Notes: generated from the letters alone by a model not told the origin. 64,000 nt of DNA from Aldehydirespirator sp028819505 (GCA_965207755.1 OZ242297.1:1116001-1180000); one strand, 5' to 3'. Positions 24,398 through 33,228 are shown, numbered from the stretch's first letter. A program made the numbers and translations.

Positions 24398-25878
24398 GCC
24401 GGGCTGTTCCTGAGCGAGAGCCGGCGGTGTCCGAGGACTGGGAATTGGTAGTCGGCTTGGAGGTCCATGTGGAGCTGAGCACGGCCACCAAGCTGTTCTG
24501 CGGCTGCGCCAACCGCTTCGGCGACGAGCCCAACACCAACGTGTGCCCGGTGTGCCTGGGGCTGCCGGGCTCGCTGCCGGTGACCAACTCGGCGGCGGTG
24601 GACCTCGCCATGCGCCTGGGCCGGGCTCTGGGCTGCAAGGTCCGGGGCGCCGTCTTCGCCCGCAAGAACTACTTCTACCCGGACATGCCCAAGGACTACC
24701 AGATCTCCCAGTACGACCAGCCCACCAACACCGAAGGCCGCCTCGAGCTGCCCGACGGCCGCACCGTCGGCATCGAGCGGGCCCACATCGAGGAGGACAC
24801 CGGCAAGACCACCCACATCGGAGGGGGCGGGCGCATCCACGACGCCGACTATGCGCTGGTCGACTACAACCGGGCCGGCGTCCCGCTGGTGGAGATCGTC
24901 AGCCGCCCCGACATCGGCGGTGCCGAACAGGCCCGGGCCTACGTGCGCGAACTGCGGGCCATCCTGCTGGCCATCGGCGTGTCCGACGCCCGGATGGAGG
25001 AGGGCTCGATGAGGGTGGACGCCAACGTGTCGGTCCGCCCGGCCGGCGCCGACGAGCTCCGGACCCGCTGCGAGATCAAGAACCTGAGCTCGCTGCGAGC
25101 GCTGGGCCGGGCCATCGTCTACGAGGCGCAGCGCCATGTGGATCTATGGTCCGGCGGCGAGCGGCCCCGCCAGGAGACACGCCACTGGGACGAGGCGAAC
25201 GGGCGCACCACGCCGGGCCGGTCCAAGGAGGACGCCGACGACTACCGCTACTTCCAGGATCCGGACCTGGTGCCGCTGGCGCCCGCGGCCGAGACGGTCG
25301 CCGCCATAGACGCTGCCCTGCCGCCGCTGCCGGCCGCCCGCCGGGCCGACCTTGCGGCCGACGGCGGGGGAGCGGTGTCGGCCGAGGATGCCGCCCTGCT
25401 GGTGGAGCGGGGCCAGGACGGCCTGGTGCGGGCCGCCGTCGCGGCCGGGGCCGATCCGGGCGTTGCCGCCACCCGGGTGGCGAACGACCTCGCTGTCGAC
25501 GACTGGTCGCCGGTTACCCCCGAAGGTCTGGCCGCACTGGTAGCCATGGAGACCTCAGGCCGCCTCACCGCCACCCAGTCCAAGCAGGTGCTGGCCGAGA
25601 TGGCCGAGGGAGGCGGGACCCCCGACGCGATCGCGCAGCGCCGGGGCTTCCAGGCCATGGCCGGCGACGACCTGGCCGCAGTCGTCGATCAGGTCATCGC
25701 CGGCAATCCCGATGCCTGGTCGAGGTTCTGCGCGGGCGACGAAGCCGAGCGCAAGAAGCTGGCCGGCTTCCTCACCGGCCAGGTCATGCGGGCCACCAGA
25801 GGCCGGGCCGACGGCGCCGCCGTCAACCGCCTCCTGGGAGAGAGGACCGGCCGTCAGACAGAGCGCGACCAGGTGTGA
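24394..25878 (+). CDS. gatB: Asp/Glu-tRNA amidotransferase subunit B
   Basis: Kinase and tRNA-binding subunit: activates the misacylated aminoacyl-tRNA with ATP before amidation. The N-terminal cradle has LEVHVELSTATKLFC and the zinc-site Cys residues in CGCAN and CPVCLGLPG; YFYPDMPKDYQISQYD is a strong family signature. The C-terminal helical YqeY-like domain is present. The ATG at 24394 overlaps the gatA stop; the much longer open frame upstream lies inside gatA and is not used. 494 residues, normal length. Confidence 0.96.
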   Translation: MSRAVPEREPAVSEDWELVVGLEVHVELSTATKLFCGCANRFGDEPNTNVCPVCLGLPGSLPVTNSAAVDLAMRLGRALGCKVRGAVFARKNYFYPDMPKDYQISQYDQPTNTEGRLELPDGRTVGIERAHIEEDTGKTTHIGGGGRIHDADYALVDYNRAGVPLVEIVSRPDIGGAEQARAYVRELRAILLAIGVSDARMEEGSMRVDANVSVRPAGADELRTRCEIKNLSSLRALGRAIVYEAQRHVDLWSGGERPRQETRHWDEANGRTTPGRSKEDADDYRYFQDPDLVPLAPAAETVAAIDAALPPLPAARRADLAADGGGAVSAEDAALLVERGQDGLVRAAVAAGADPGVAATRVANDLAVDDWSPVTPEGLAALVAMETSGRLTATQSKQVLAEMAEGGGTPDAIAQRRGFQAMAGDDLAAVVDQVIAGNPDAWSRFCAGDEAERKKLAGFLTGQVMRATRGRADGAAVNRLLGERTGRQTERDQV

Positions 25879-25905
25879 CCATCCTCGCGGCGCAGCGCCA
25901 CACTC

Positions 25906-25953
25906 CCGCTCTTGTTCGCTGCGCTCACGGGCCGCTCGGGCCACGGCCTCGCT
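25906..25953. repeat. single dispersed copy of the 45-bp element
   Basis: cccgctcttgttcgctgcgc and the following tcacgggccgctcgggcc are almost identical to the repeat unit of 20116-20475. It lies just after gatB in the gap before the convergent MATE gene. Confidence 0.75.
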
Positions 25954-26001
25954 CACTTGGTTCGCCGGAGTCGAGGTGATCGCCGGCGCACCGCTCGGCC
26001 T

Positions 26002-27327
26002 CTAGCGGTCGGCGCCGGTTACCTGCCAGGCGGGGCCGGCGAAGCGCCACAGCATCAGGACGAGGCGGGCCGCCATCCAGGCGTGCAGGGCGGCCCAGAG
26101 CCAGCCGATGCCCGCGCCGGCAGCCACCACGAGCAGCCCGCCGCTCACGAGCACCACGCCCGCGCCGACCATCGACACGGCCAGGAAACGCAGGTCGCCC
26201 GCGCCGATCAGCACACCGTCGAGGGCGAACACCACCCCTGCGGCCGGTTGGGAGAAGCCGACGTGCAGCAGCAGGAAGGCGGCCAGCGCGACCACGGCGG
26301 TGTCCGACGTGAACATGTGAGGCAGCGCCGGTGAGAGGGCCAGCACCACCAGGCCGGTCATCACGCCCGACACTGCGCCCCAGCCGATCATGCGCCGCCC
26401 CAGCGCCCGGGCCCGGTCGGGTTGGCCGGCGCCCAGCGCCAAGCCGATCAGAGCCTGGCCGGCGATGGCCACCGCGTCGAGCACCAGGGCCAGCACCGTC
26501 CACACCTCGAACACGATCTGGTGCGCGGCCAGGTCGTCGGTGCCGATCCGTGCCGCCATGGCCACTGTGACGGTGAGGCCGGCCCTCAGCGCCGAGGTCC
26601 GGATCAGCAGGTCCCAGCCGGCGATCGCCAGCCGGCGGATGACGGCAGGGTGGGGCCGCAGGTTCACGTCGTGGCGGGCCACGGCCTTCTTGATCCACCA
26701 CACGAAGGTGGCCGCGGCAGCCGTCTGGGCCATGACCGTCGAGAGGGCCGAGGCGCCGATCCCCTGGTCGAAGCCGTAGACCAGCACCACCTCGAGCAGG
26801 AAGTTCCCCACTGCCGATCCCAGGGCCACCGCGAATGGCCGCCTGGTGTCCTGCACACCCCGCAGGTAGCCGACGCCGGCCAGCATCACCAGCATGGCCG
26901 GCAGCCCGAACAGCGAGATGCGCAAGTAGACGAGCGCGTTGTGGAGCACCTCGGGGTCGTCGCCCCCGAGGGCGTCGATCAGCGTCGGCGCGAGGACGAA
27001 CCCGACCACGGCCAGAACTGCCCCCGCGGCCAGCGCCAGCCAGATGCTCTGCACAGCCTGGTGGGCCGCCCGCCGGTGCTCGCCCGCTCCCAGCAGCCGC
27101 GCCACCGCGGCGGTGGTGCCGTAGGCGAGGAAGATGAACATGGCGTGCGCGGTCAGCAGGATCGACGACGCCACGGCCAGACCGCCCAACTGGGGAGTGC
27201 CGATCCGGCCCACGATGGCGGTGTCGGCCAGCACGTACAGCGGCTCGGCCACCAGCGCGCCGAGGGCGGGCCACGCCAGCCGCCAGATCTCGGTGTCGTC
27301 GCTGGTCCAGCGCAGCCTCCGGGACAT
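26002..27327 (-). CDS. MATE-family efflux transporter (DinF type)
   Basis: A 441-residue membrane protein with about twelve helices arranged as two similar halves, the multidrug and toxic compound extrusion fold. These proteins export organic cations or other small molecules against Na+ or H+. Family features include the N-terminal WRLAWPALGALVAEPLYVLAD with TAIVGRIGTPQLGGLA, and the second-half equivalent LAAHQIVFEVW. The ATG at 27327 gives the usual N-terminus; the frame is open further upstream, but that part is Arg/Pro-rich and not membrane-like. It is divergent from the ilv leader. Confidence 0.9.
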   Translation of the reverse strand: MSRRLRWTSDDTEIWRLAWPALGALVAEPLYVLADTAIVGRIGTPQLGGLAVASSILLTAHAMFIFLAYGTTAAVARLLGAGEHRRAAHQAVQSIWLALAAGAVLAVVGFVLAPTLIDALGGDDPEVLHNALVYLRISLFGLPAMLVMLAGVGYLRGVQDTRRPFAVALGSAVGNFLLEVVLVYGFDQGIGASALSTVMAQTAAAATFVWWIKKAVARHDVNLRPHPAVIRRLAIAGWDLLIRTSALRAGLTVTVAMAARIGTDDLAAHQIVFEVWTVLALVLDAVAIAGQALIGLALGAGQPDRARALGRRMIGWGAVSGVMTGLVVLALSPALPHMFTSDTAVVALAAFLLLHVGFSQPAAGVVFALDGVLIGAGDLRFLAVSMVGAGVVLVSGGLLVVAAGAGIGWLWAALHAWMAARLVLMLWRFAGPAWQVTGADR

Positions 27328-27478
27328 CGGCGCGAGGCTAAGGGCGGCTCCACCGGCACGAGGAGGGAACGCACGCGCCGGCGATCTCGGGGCGGTTCGC
27401 GGGACATGCCCCCGAGACAGACCCGGGATCCTGACCGGGCCGACTGGTCGCGGCCAGCGGGCTGAGCGCTGGGCGGTG

Positions 27479-27507
27479 TTGCCTCCCGCCGATTCAGCGG
27501 CCATACT
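27479..27507 (+). promoter_or_regulatory. promoter of the ilv leader and operon
   Basis: TTGCCT (27479-27484), a 17-nt spacer and CATACT (27502-27507). The predicted transcription start is at or next to the leader-peptide GTG at 27515. Confidence 0.5.
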
Positions 27508-27514
27508 TGGCGCC

Positions 27515-27553
27515 GTGAACGACGCTGTCCTGCTCGTGGAAGTACTGGCCTGA
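27515..27553 (+). CDS. ilv leader peptide (12 aa, rich in Val and Leu)
   Basis: GTG at 27515 followed by codons for MNDAVLLVEVLA and TGA at 27551. Six of twelve residues are Val or Leu, three of each. It stands between the promoter and a strong hairpin, ahead of ilvB. This is the classic arrangement for transcription attenuation by ribosome stalling when charged branched-chain tRNAs are scarce, known for ilv operons of corynebacteria, streptomycetes and enterobacteria. Isoleucine codons are absent, so the response may be mainly to Val and Leu. Confidence 0.65.
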   Translation: MNDAVLLVEVLA

Positions 27554-27588
27554 CAGCGCGCGCTCGCAAACCCATCCGATCGTGCGCA

Positions 27589-27611
27589 GACCTCCCCCAG
27601 GGAGGTCGTTT
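27589..27611 (+). terminator. attenuator hairpin before ilvB
   Basis: GACCTCCC (27589-27596), loop CCA, GGGAGGTC (27600-27607): a perfect 8-bp stem followed by a short T run (GTTTC). It begins 35 nt after the leader-peptide stop and 77 nt before ilvB. Confidence 0.6.
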
Positions 27612-27665
27612 CGCGTGCGGCCCGCAACACCGACCGCACCCCGAGCCCCGCCCCGGAGGCCCACC

Positions 27666-29399
27666 ATGGACATGAACGGCGGACAAGCCCTCGTCAAGGC
27701 CCTCGAATGCGAAGGCGTCGAGGTGGTGTTCGGGCTGCCCGGCGGGGCCATCCTGCCCGTGTACGACCCGATCATCGAGTCGCCGATCCGCCACATACTG
27801 GTGCGCCACGAGCAGGGAGCGGGGCACATGGCCGAGGGCTACGCCCACGCCACCGGGCGTCCCGGCGTGGCGATGATCACCTCCGGTCCGGGGGCCACCA
27901 ACGGGGTCACCCCGCTGTGCGACGCCTACATGGACTCGATCCCGCTGGTGTGCATCACCGGCCAGGTGCCCTACGCCGCCATCGGCACCGACGCCTTCCA
28001 GGAGTGTGACACCACCGGCATCACCATGGCGGTCACCAAGCACAACTTCCTGGTCACCGAGGCCCAGGACATCCCCCGCATCATCCACGAGGCCTTCCAC
28101 ATCGCCACCACCGGGCGGCCCGGCCCGGTGCTGGTGGACATCCCCAAAGACATCGTCGACCCCCGCAACCCGCGCTCGGCCATGACCTGGTACGAGCCCA
28201 CCGACGACATCATGGAACTGCCCGGGTACCGCCCCGCCACCGCGGGCGATCCCGAGCTGATCCGGGCCGCGGCGGAGCTGATCTGCGCGGCCGAGCGGCC
28301 CGTGCTCTACGCCGGCGGGGGGATCCTCAAGGCCCGGGCCGCGGCCGAGATGCTGGCTCTGGCCGAGCTGATCGACGTTCCCGTGGTCACCACGCTCATG
28401 GCCCGGGGGTGCTTCCCCGACAGCCACGAGCTGTGCCTGGGCATGCCCGGGATGCACGGCAACTACACCGCGGTCACCGCCATGCAGAGCTCCGACCTGC
28501 TGATCGCGCTGGGGGCCCGCTTCGACGACCGGGTCACGGGACGCCTCGACGGCTTCGCGCCCGGCGCCAAGGTGATCCACGTCGACATCGACGCGGCCGA
28601 GCTCGGCAAGGTCCGGGCGCCCGATGTGGCCGTCCGCGGCGACTGCAAGCTGGTGATCGCGGAGCTGGTCGAGGCTCTGAAGGCCTGTGGCGGCCTCGAA
28701 GCCCAGCCCGACCGCCGAGCCTGGCGCTCGCAGATCAGCGGATGGCAGGAGCGCCACCCGCTCGTCTACGAGCAGTCCGAGCCGGGTGAGCTGCTCAAGC
28801 CCCAGTACGTGCTGGAGGTGCTGCGCGACTCCACCCCCGACGACACCATCGTCACCTCCGGCGTGGGCCAGCACCAGATGTGGGCCAGCCAGTACTGGCG
28901 CTTCGACCATCCCTACACCTGGATCAACTCCGGCGGCCTGGGAACGATGGGCTTCTCGGTGCCGGCCGCCATCGGGGCCAAGGTCGGCATGCCCGACCGG
29001 ATGGTTTGGGCCGTCGACGGCGACGGCTGCTTCCAGATGACCGCCCAGGAGCTGGTCACCGCCTCGATGGAGCGCATCCCCATCAAGGTCGCCCTGTTCA
29101 ACAACGCGTACCTGGGCATGGTCCGCCAGTGGCAGGAGATGTTCTACGAGGAGCGCTACAGCGAGGTGTACCTCTCCTACGAGATCCCCGACTACGTGAA
29201 GTGGGCAGAGGCCATGGGCTGCGTGGCCCTGCGGGTGGAGTCCCCCGAGGAGGTGGCTCCGGCCATCAACAAGGCCAACGAGATCGACGACCGCCCCGTG
29301 GTCCTGGAGTTCCGCAGCGCCGCCGAGGAGAACGTCTATCCGATGGTCCCCGCGGGCCAGTCCAACTCCGACATCGTCGTCGACCCGTCGCAGCGATGA
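27666..29399 (+). CDS. ilvB: acetolactate synthase, large (catalytic) subunit
   Basis: Thiamine-diphosphate enzyme that forms 2-acetolactate from pyruvate (and acetohydroxybutyrate) in valine, leucine and isoleucine synthesis. In 577 residues the catalytic Glu lies in RHEQGAGHMAEGYA. The ThDP-binding motif runs from GDGCFQMTAQEL to NN (NAYLGM), and FQECDTTGITMAVTKHNF is characteristic. The ATG at 27666 matches the family N-terminus (MNGGQALVKALE). It is expressed from the leader promoter with ilvN and probably ilvC. The last codons and stop are duplicated in the spacer before ilvN. Confidence 0.97.
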   Translation: MDMNGGQALVKALECEGVEVVFGLPGGAILPVYDPIIESPIRHILVRHEQGAGHMAEGYAHATGRPGVAMITSGPGATNGVTPLCDAYMDSIPLVCITGQVPYAAIGTDAFQECDTTGITMAVTKHNFLVTEAQDIPRIIHEAFHIATTGRPGPVLVDIPKDIVDPRNPRSAMTWYEPTDDIMELPGYRPATAGDPELIRAAAELICAAERPVLYAGGGILKARAAAEMLALAELIDVPVVTTLMARGCFPDSHELCLGMPGMHGNYTAVTAMQSSDLLIALGARFDDRVTGRLDGFAPGAKVIHVDIDAAELGKVRAPDVAVRGDCKLVIAELVEALKACGGLEAQPDRRAWRSQISGWQERHPLVYEQSEPGELLKPQYVLEVLRDSTPDDTIVTSGVGQHQMWASQYWRFDHPYTWINSGGLGTMGFSVPAAIGAKVGMPDRMVWAVDGDGCFQMTAQELVTASMERIPIKVALFNNAYLGMVRQWQEMFYEERYSEVYLSYEIPDYVKWAEAMGCVALRVESPEEVAPAINKANEIDDRPVVLEFRSAAEENVYPMVPAGQSNSDIVVDPSQR

Positions 29400-29466
29400 C
29401 CGGCTCGGACTCACCCCGACCCGTCGCAGCGATGACCGGTTCGGACTCACCCCGGCGGTCGCAGCG
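29381..29466 (+). repeat. 36-bp tandem duplication at the ilvB end/ilvN start
   Basis: A 36-bp unit containing tcgcagcgATGACCG begins at 29381 and again at 29417; a partial third copy leads into the ilvN start, giving ATGs at 29396, 29432 and 29467. The first two are in one frame and form a 24-codon reading frame whose TGA overlaps the ilvN ATG. Confidence 0.85.
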
Positions 29467-29988
29467 ATGACCGCGACCGGCGAGGCCGCGGCCACCGATC
29501 ACAGCCACCGGTTCCACACCATCGTCACCACGGTGGAGAACAAGCCGGGCGTGCTGGCACGGGTGGCCGGGCTGTTCGCCCGCCGGGGCTTCAACATCGA
29601 GTCGCTGGCCGTGGCCCCCACCGCCGACGAGCGCTTCAGCCGCATCACCTTCACCGTCGATGTGGCCTCGTCGCCGCTCGAGCAGGTGGTCAAGCAACTC
29701 GACAAGCTCATCAACGTGGTGGAGATCAGCGAGCTGAGCCCGACCGAGTCCGTCGAGCGGGAGCTGATGCTGGTGACCGTGGACGCGGCCGCAGGGCGCC
29801 GCCACGAGCTGCTGGAGCTGGTCGACGACTTCCGGGCCTACGTGCTCGACGCCGACCGGTCGCAGATGATGCTGTCGCTGGCGGCCCGGCCGGCGAGGCT
29901 CGACGAGTTCGAGGAGCGCCTGCGGGCCTTCGGGATCGTGCAACTCCAGCGCACCGGCCGGGTGGCCCTGCCCTCGCTGGACTCCTGA
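29467..29988 (+). CDS. ilvN: acetolactate synthase, small (regulatory) subunit
   Basis: A 173-residue regulatory subunit that activates IlvB and gives feedback inhibition by valine. The N-terminal ACT domain is clear (TIVTTVENKPGVLARVAGLF, RRGFNIESLAVAPT); the C-terminal domain follows from ERELMLVTVDA. It follows ilvB after a short duplicated spacer; the third ATG of the duplication is its start. Same operon as ilvB. Confidence 0.95.
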   Translation: MTATGEAAATDHSHRFHTIVTTVENKPGVLARVAGLFARRGFNIESLAVAPTADERFSRITFTVDVASSPLEQVVKQLDKLINVVEISELSPTESVERELMLVTVDAAAGRRHELLELVDDFRAYVLDADRSQMMLSLAARPARLDEFEERLRAFGIVQLQRTGRVALPSLDS

Positions 29989-30110
29989 TCGCTTCTGTCG
30001 GGGTCGGCTCAGGCGAACTTCAATGAGTTGGCCACCGTGGAGATGGTAAACCGATTGAAGTTCGGTAGCGGACGGGCCGCGGACGGGCCGAGGACCGTGC
30101 TCGCGCCAGT

Positions 30111-30147
30111 TAGGCTCTCGGGCCGACTCGAGAAAGGACCGCGCTCC
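30111..30147 (+). promoter_or_regulatory. possible internal promoter and ribosome site of ilvC
   Basis: TAGGCT at 30111-30116 may be a -10 box. AGAAAGGA (30131-30138) is a good ribosome site 9 nt before the GTG at 30148, which distinguishes this gene from its leaderless neighbours. Confidence 0.4.
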
Positions 30148-31179
30148 GTGGCCAACATCTACTACGAATCCGACGTCGACCGGTCGGCCATCGCCGGCCG
30201 GAAGGTGGCCGTGCTGGGCTACGGCTCGCAGGGCCACTCCCATGCGCTCAATCTCAAGGAGTCGGGCATCGACGTGCGGGTCGGCTTGCGCGAGGGGTCG
30301 TCGTCGGTGGCCAAGGCCCAGGAGGCGGGGCTCGAGGTCCGGTCCATCGCCGAGGCCGTGGCGGAGGCCGACGTCACGATGATGCTCATGCCCGACACCG
30401 AGATGGGCGCCATCTACACCGAGCACGTAGAGCCGAACCTGCAGCCGGGGGAGGCGATCTTCTTCGCCCACGGGTTCAACATCCGCTTCGGGCTGATCTC
30501 CCCGCCGGATTCGGTGGACGTGTGCATGGTGGCCCCCAAGGGCCCCGGCCACCTGGTGCGGCGCACGTATGTCGAGGGCGGCGGGGTGCCTTGCCTGGTG
30601 GCCATCGAGCAGGACGCGTCGGGCTCGGCGCTGCCGCTGGCGCTGGCCTACGCCGACGCCATCGGCGGGGCCCGGGCCGGGGTGATCGAGACCACCTTCA
30701 CCGAGGAGACCGAGACCGACCTGTTCGGCGAGCAGGCGGTGCTGTGCGGGGGCACCACCGCGCTGGTGCAGGCCGCCTTCGAGACGCTGGTCGATGCCGG
30801 CTACCAGCCCGAGATCTGCTACTTCGAGTGCCTGCACGAGCTGAAGCTGATCGTGGACCTCATGTACGAGGAGGGCATCGCCGGGATGCGCTACTCGGTG
30901 TCGGACACCGCCGAGTACGGCGACCTGACCCGGGGTCCCCGCATCGTCAACGACGCGGTGCGGGCCGAGATGCAGCGCATCCTGGCCGAGGTGCAGGACG
31001 GCTCGTTCGCGGAGGAGTGGGTGGCCGAGAGCCTGGGCGGCCGGGGCAATTTCCTGCGCCTGGAGGCGGCCGGCCACGACCACCCGGTCGAGATCGTGGG
31101 CAAGGAGCTCAGGGCCATGATGCCGTGGATATCGGCAGGCAAGGCGTCGGTGAAGGAGACCTCCGGCGGCCAGGGCTAG
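30148..31179 (+). CDS. ilvC: ketol-acid reductoisomerase
   Basis: Converts acetolactate to 2,3-dihydroxy-isovalerate (and the isoleucine analogue) with NADPH and Mg2+. The N-terminal Rossmann motif GYGSQGHSHALNLKESG is followed by the phosphate-recognition loop of NADPH. The C-terminal helical domain has the metal-binding acidic residues in TETDLFGEQ and CYFECLHELKLI. From the GTG at 30148 it has 343 residues, a typical class I enzyme. It closes the ilvB-ilvN-ilvC cluster and is the last core gene before the defence island. Confidence 0.97.
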   Translation: MANIYYESDVDRSAIAGRKVAVLGYGSQGHSHALNLKESGIDVRVGLREGSSSVAKAQEAGLEVRSIAEAVAEADVTMMLMPDTEMGAIYTEHVEPNLQPGEAIFFAHGFNIRFGLISPPDSVDVCMVAPKGPGHLVRRTYVEGGGVPCLVAIEQDASGSALPLALAYADAIGGARAGVIETTFTEETETDLFGEQAVLCGGTTALVQAAFETLVDAGYQPEICYFECLHELKLIVDLMYEEGIAGMRYSVSDTAEYGDLTRGPRIVNDAVRAEMQRILAEVQDGSFAEEWVAESLGGRGNFLRLEAAGHDHPVEIVGKELRAMMPWISAGKASVKETSGGQG

Positions 31180-31225
31180 CAGGCCGTCCGCCGTCGACGT
31201 TTCAACCGAGTTGGTCTCTGAGCGT

Positions 31226-31357
31226 TTAGTCCGGCGCCCTCACGTCGCGTCGGCTGACTATGGCGGTGCTGTTGCCCCAGCGGTGGGCGATTACTTGGTC
31301 TCTTTTCTCGGGGTCGGTTATGGCGATGGTGGAGGTCGGGGTTCTGAGCCAGAGGGT
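31226..31357 (-). pseudogene. fragment of a second HsdR-AlbA_2 gene (C-terminal end)
   Basis: Reverse-strand codons read LWLRTPTSTIAITDPEKRDQ and on to VIAHRW, almost the same as the end of the intact HsdR at 33404 (FWLRTPTSTIAITDPKDRDK). The match stops upstream of this segment. It is the tail of a second or older copy of that gene, and it marks the left edge of the defence island just after ilvC. The rest of 31180-31730 shows no gene I can support. Confidence 0.75.
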
Positions 31358-31733
31358 GGGCGGACTCCACCGGTGGATGCAAGTGATCGGCCATACCGCC
31401 GTCTCGAAGTTGGAACTCCTCGCCTGGATGCAGATCCGGCCCGAAGCGGCTCCGCACCACTGCATCGTCGAAGGCTCCGCCGCCTGGATCCTCCAACGTG
31501 ACACTTGCGAACCGGCCCGGGTCGACGAGCATCCTGGATATCCAGCCACGCGATCGCGTGCTGGCAGTCATTGCCACGCAGGATCGCAGCCTGCGGCGCA
31601 GGCTTCAGAAGTCAATCCGCCGACAAGTCGCGAGGTTCGCGTGAGGCCACAAACCGCCGGTCGCGAATCCCTGTGACGACGGCGCGGAGTCGTACCCCGC
31701 CTCGGCTGGAGCTGGGACACTGAGTAGGAAGTA

Positions 31734-31780
31734 TCCGGGAAAATGGATAGGAAACCGTCCGGGAATCGGATAGGAAACCC
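31734..31780 (+). repeat. two 23/24-bp direct repeats before the first DUF4143 gene
   Basis: tccgggaa, then aatggataggaaaccg or tcggataggaaaccc, at 31734-31757 and 31758-31780. They end 3 nt before the GTG at 31784 and cover the likely promoter, so they could be operator sites. Confidence 0.6.
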
Positions 31781-31783
31781 TGA

Positions 31784-33130
31784 GTGGAACAGATGGACGA
31801 CACGTCGGCCGGACAGCGGCAGGGTGCTGGTGATGACGACCGGCCCCGCCGCACACTGGGCGAGCGTCTGGCTGCGGGCCCTGAGCCCGTCTACATCCCC
31901 AGGCTGGCCGACCAGCGACTCAGGGATCTGCTGGCCACGGCACCGGCAGTGGAACTGCGCGGCCCGCGCGGCTGCGGGAAGACCACGACCGCGCTGCGCC
32001 AGGCGCGCTCGGCCTTCTACCTCGATGACCACGAAGACGCCGAATTGCTGCGCGTGGACGCCCGCGCGGTGTTCGAGGCCAGCGAGCCGCCGATACTGAT
32101 CGACGAGTGGCAGCAGGCGCCCGACGTGCTGTGGACCGTCAAGCGAATCGTGGACCGGGCGCCCGACGAGAGCGGGCTGTTCATCATCACCGGCTCGCTG
32201 CGGTCGACGCAGGCGAGCCAGCTTCCCAGCACCGGACGTGTCATGCCGCTGGACATGTTCCCGCTGACAGTTGCGGAGAAGAAGCGGGGCGCGTCGGCTT
32301 CGCTGTTCGACAAGATCGCAGCGGGCGACCTGGGTTCCTCGGCCTCGGGTCTCGACGCCAACGACTACATGGACATGGCCTTGGAGAGCGGCTACCCGCT
32401 CGCGATGACGATGCCTTCGAAGGCGTTGCGAGCCTCGGCCCTTCGGGCGCGCGTCGATCAGACGCTCAACGTCGACTCGCTGCTCGGACGCCAAGACAGG
32501 GTGAAGCTGTTGGAGTTCGCCCGCGTCTACGCCTCCCACACGGCCAGGGTCGCGCCGCTGACGAGTCTCTGCGAGGAGGCCGGAATCACCCGAACCACGG
32601 GCCGGGCCTACATGGCGCTGCTTGAGCGCACATACCTGGCGCACGAGGCTCCGGCATTCGTCCCCGGCGGCGTGAGCCGGGTGCAGAAGTCTCCCAAGCG
32701 ACTGCTCGTGGACGCGGGGCTCGCCGCGGCCGTGTGGGGGAGCGACGCATGGGCGATCAGGCGCAGCGGCGACCTGCGCGGTCGCCTCATGGAGACCTTC
32801 GTCGCGGCGCAACTGCGAGTCGAGCACGATCCGCGGGTGTCGGGCCAAGGGCTGTGCCATTTCCGCCGCGACGGCGCGCAGGAGGTGGATTTCATCCTCG
32901 ACGGCGGCCCTCGCGGCATCGTCGGCGTGGAGGTCAAGGCCGGGGAGCGGGCAGGACTGCACGAGGCCAGGCATCTGCTCTGGCTGAGGGATCAGCTCGG
33001 CAGCCGGTTCCTGGGAGGTGTGGTGCTCCACACCGCCCCGAGACGGCCCGTGGTGCTGTCTCCCGCCGTCGGGGACGGCTCAGGCGGAGGCCGAGTCTGG
33101 GCTGCTCCGCTGTCGACCCTGTGGCAGTAG
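31784..33130 (+). CDS. AAA+ ATPase with DUF4143 domain (left end of the island)
   Basis: A 448-residue protein with an N-terminal ATPase domain: Walker A GPRGCGKTTTA and Walker B ILIDEWQQ, then the sensor-like IITGSLRS. A winged-helix-like middle part and a C-terminal DUF4143 nuclease-fold domain with EVDFILD and GVEVKAG follow. The acidic and ExK positions resemble PD-(D/E)xK enzymes. Members are widespread and often sit beside toxin-antitoxin and R-M genes, but no activity is firmly assigned. A distant homologue of the same build ends the island at 44939. GTG start at 31784; a second possible start is the ATG at 31793. Confidence 0.88.
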   Translation: MEQMDDTSAGQRQGAGDDDRPRRTLGERLAAGPEPVYIPRLADQRLRDLLATAPAVELRGPRGCGKTTTALRQARSAFYLDDHEDAELLRVDARAVFEASEPPILIDEWQQAPDVLWTVKRIVDRAPDESGLFIITGSLRSTQASQLPSTGRVMPLDMFPLTVAEKKRGASASLFDKIAAGDLGSSASGLDANDYMDMALESGYPLAMTMPSKALRASALRARVDQTLNVDSLLGRQDRVKLLEFARVYASHTARVAPLTSLCEEAGITRTTGRAYMALLERTYLAHEAPAFVPGGVSRVQKSPKRLLVDAGLAAAVWGSDAWAIRRSGDLRGRLMETFVAAQLRVEHDPRVSGQGLCHFRRDGAQEVDFILDGGPRGIVGVEVKAGERAGLHEARHLLWLRDQLGSRFLGGVVLHTAPRRPVVLSPAVGDGSGGGRVWAAPLSTLWQ

Positions 33131-33146
33131 CCGCACGGCCACCTAG

Positions 33147-33173
33147 CGGCGCCGGCGCAAGCCCGTCTGCCTT
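33147..33173 (+). pseudogene. 3' fragment resembling the 37031 small gene
   Basis: gcgcaagcccgtctgcc here differs by one base from the matching part of the small gene at 37031-37213 (codons for RKPVCP). It precedes the truncated copy at 33229 and suggests that more than one copy of the small gene once lay here. Short match, so tentative. Confidence 0.35.
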
Positions 33174-33228
33174 GACGTGGCGTGCCGATCTACGAAGGGG
33201 CTGAGGAGCGGTCGCGGAAGCGCCCGAC

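Noticed and set aside
27153..29495. Long reverse-strand open frame opposite ilvB
   Set aside because: It mirrors the codon structure of ilvB in very GC-rich DNA and has no recognisable domain; ilvB is certain.
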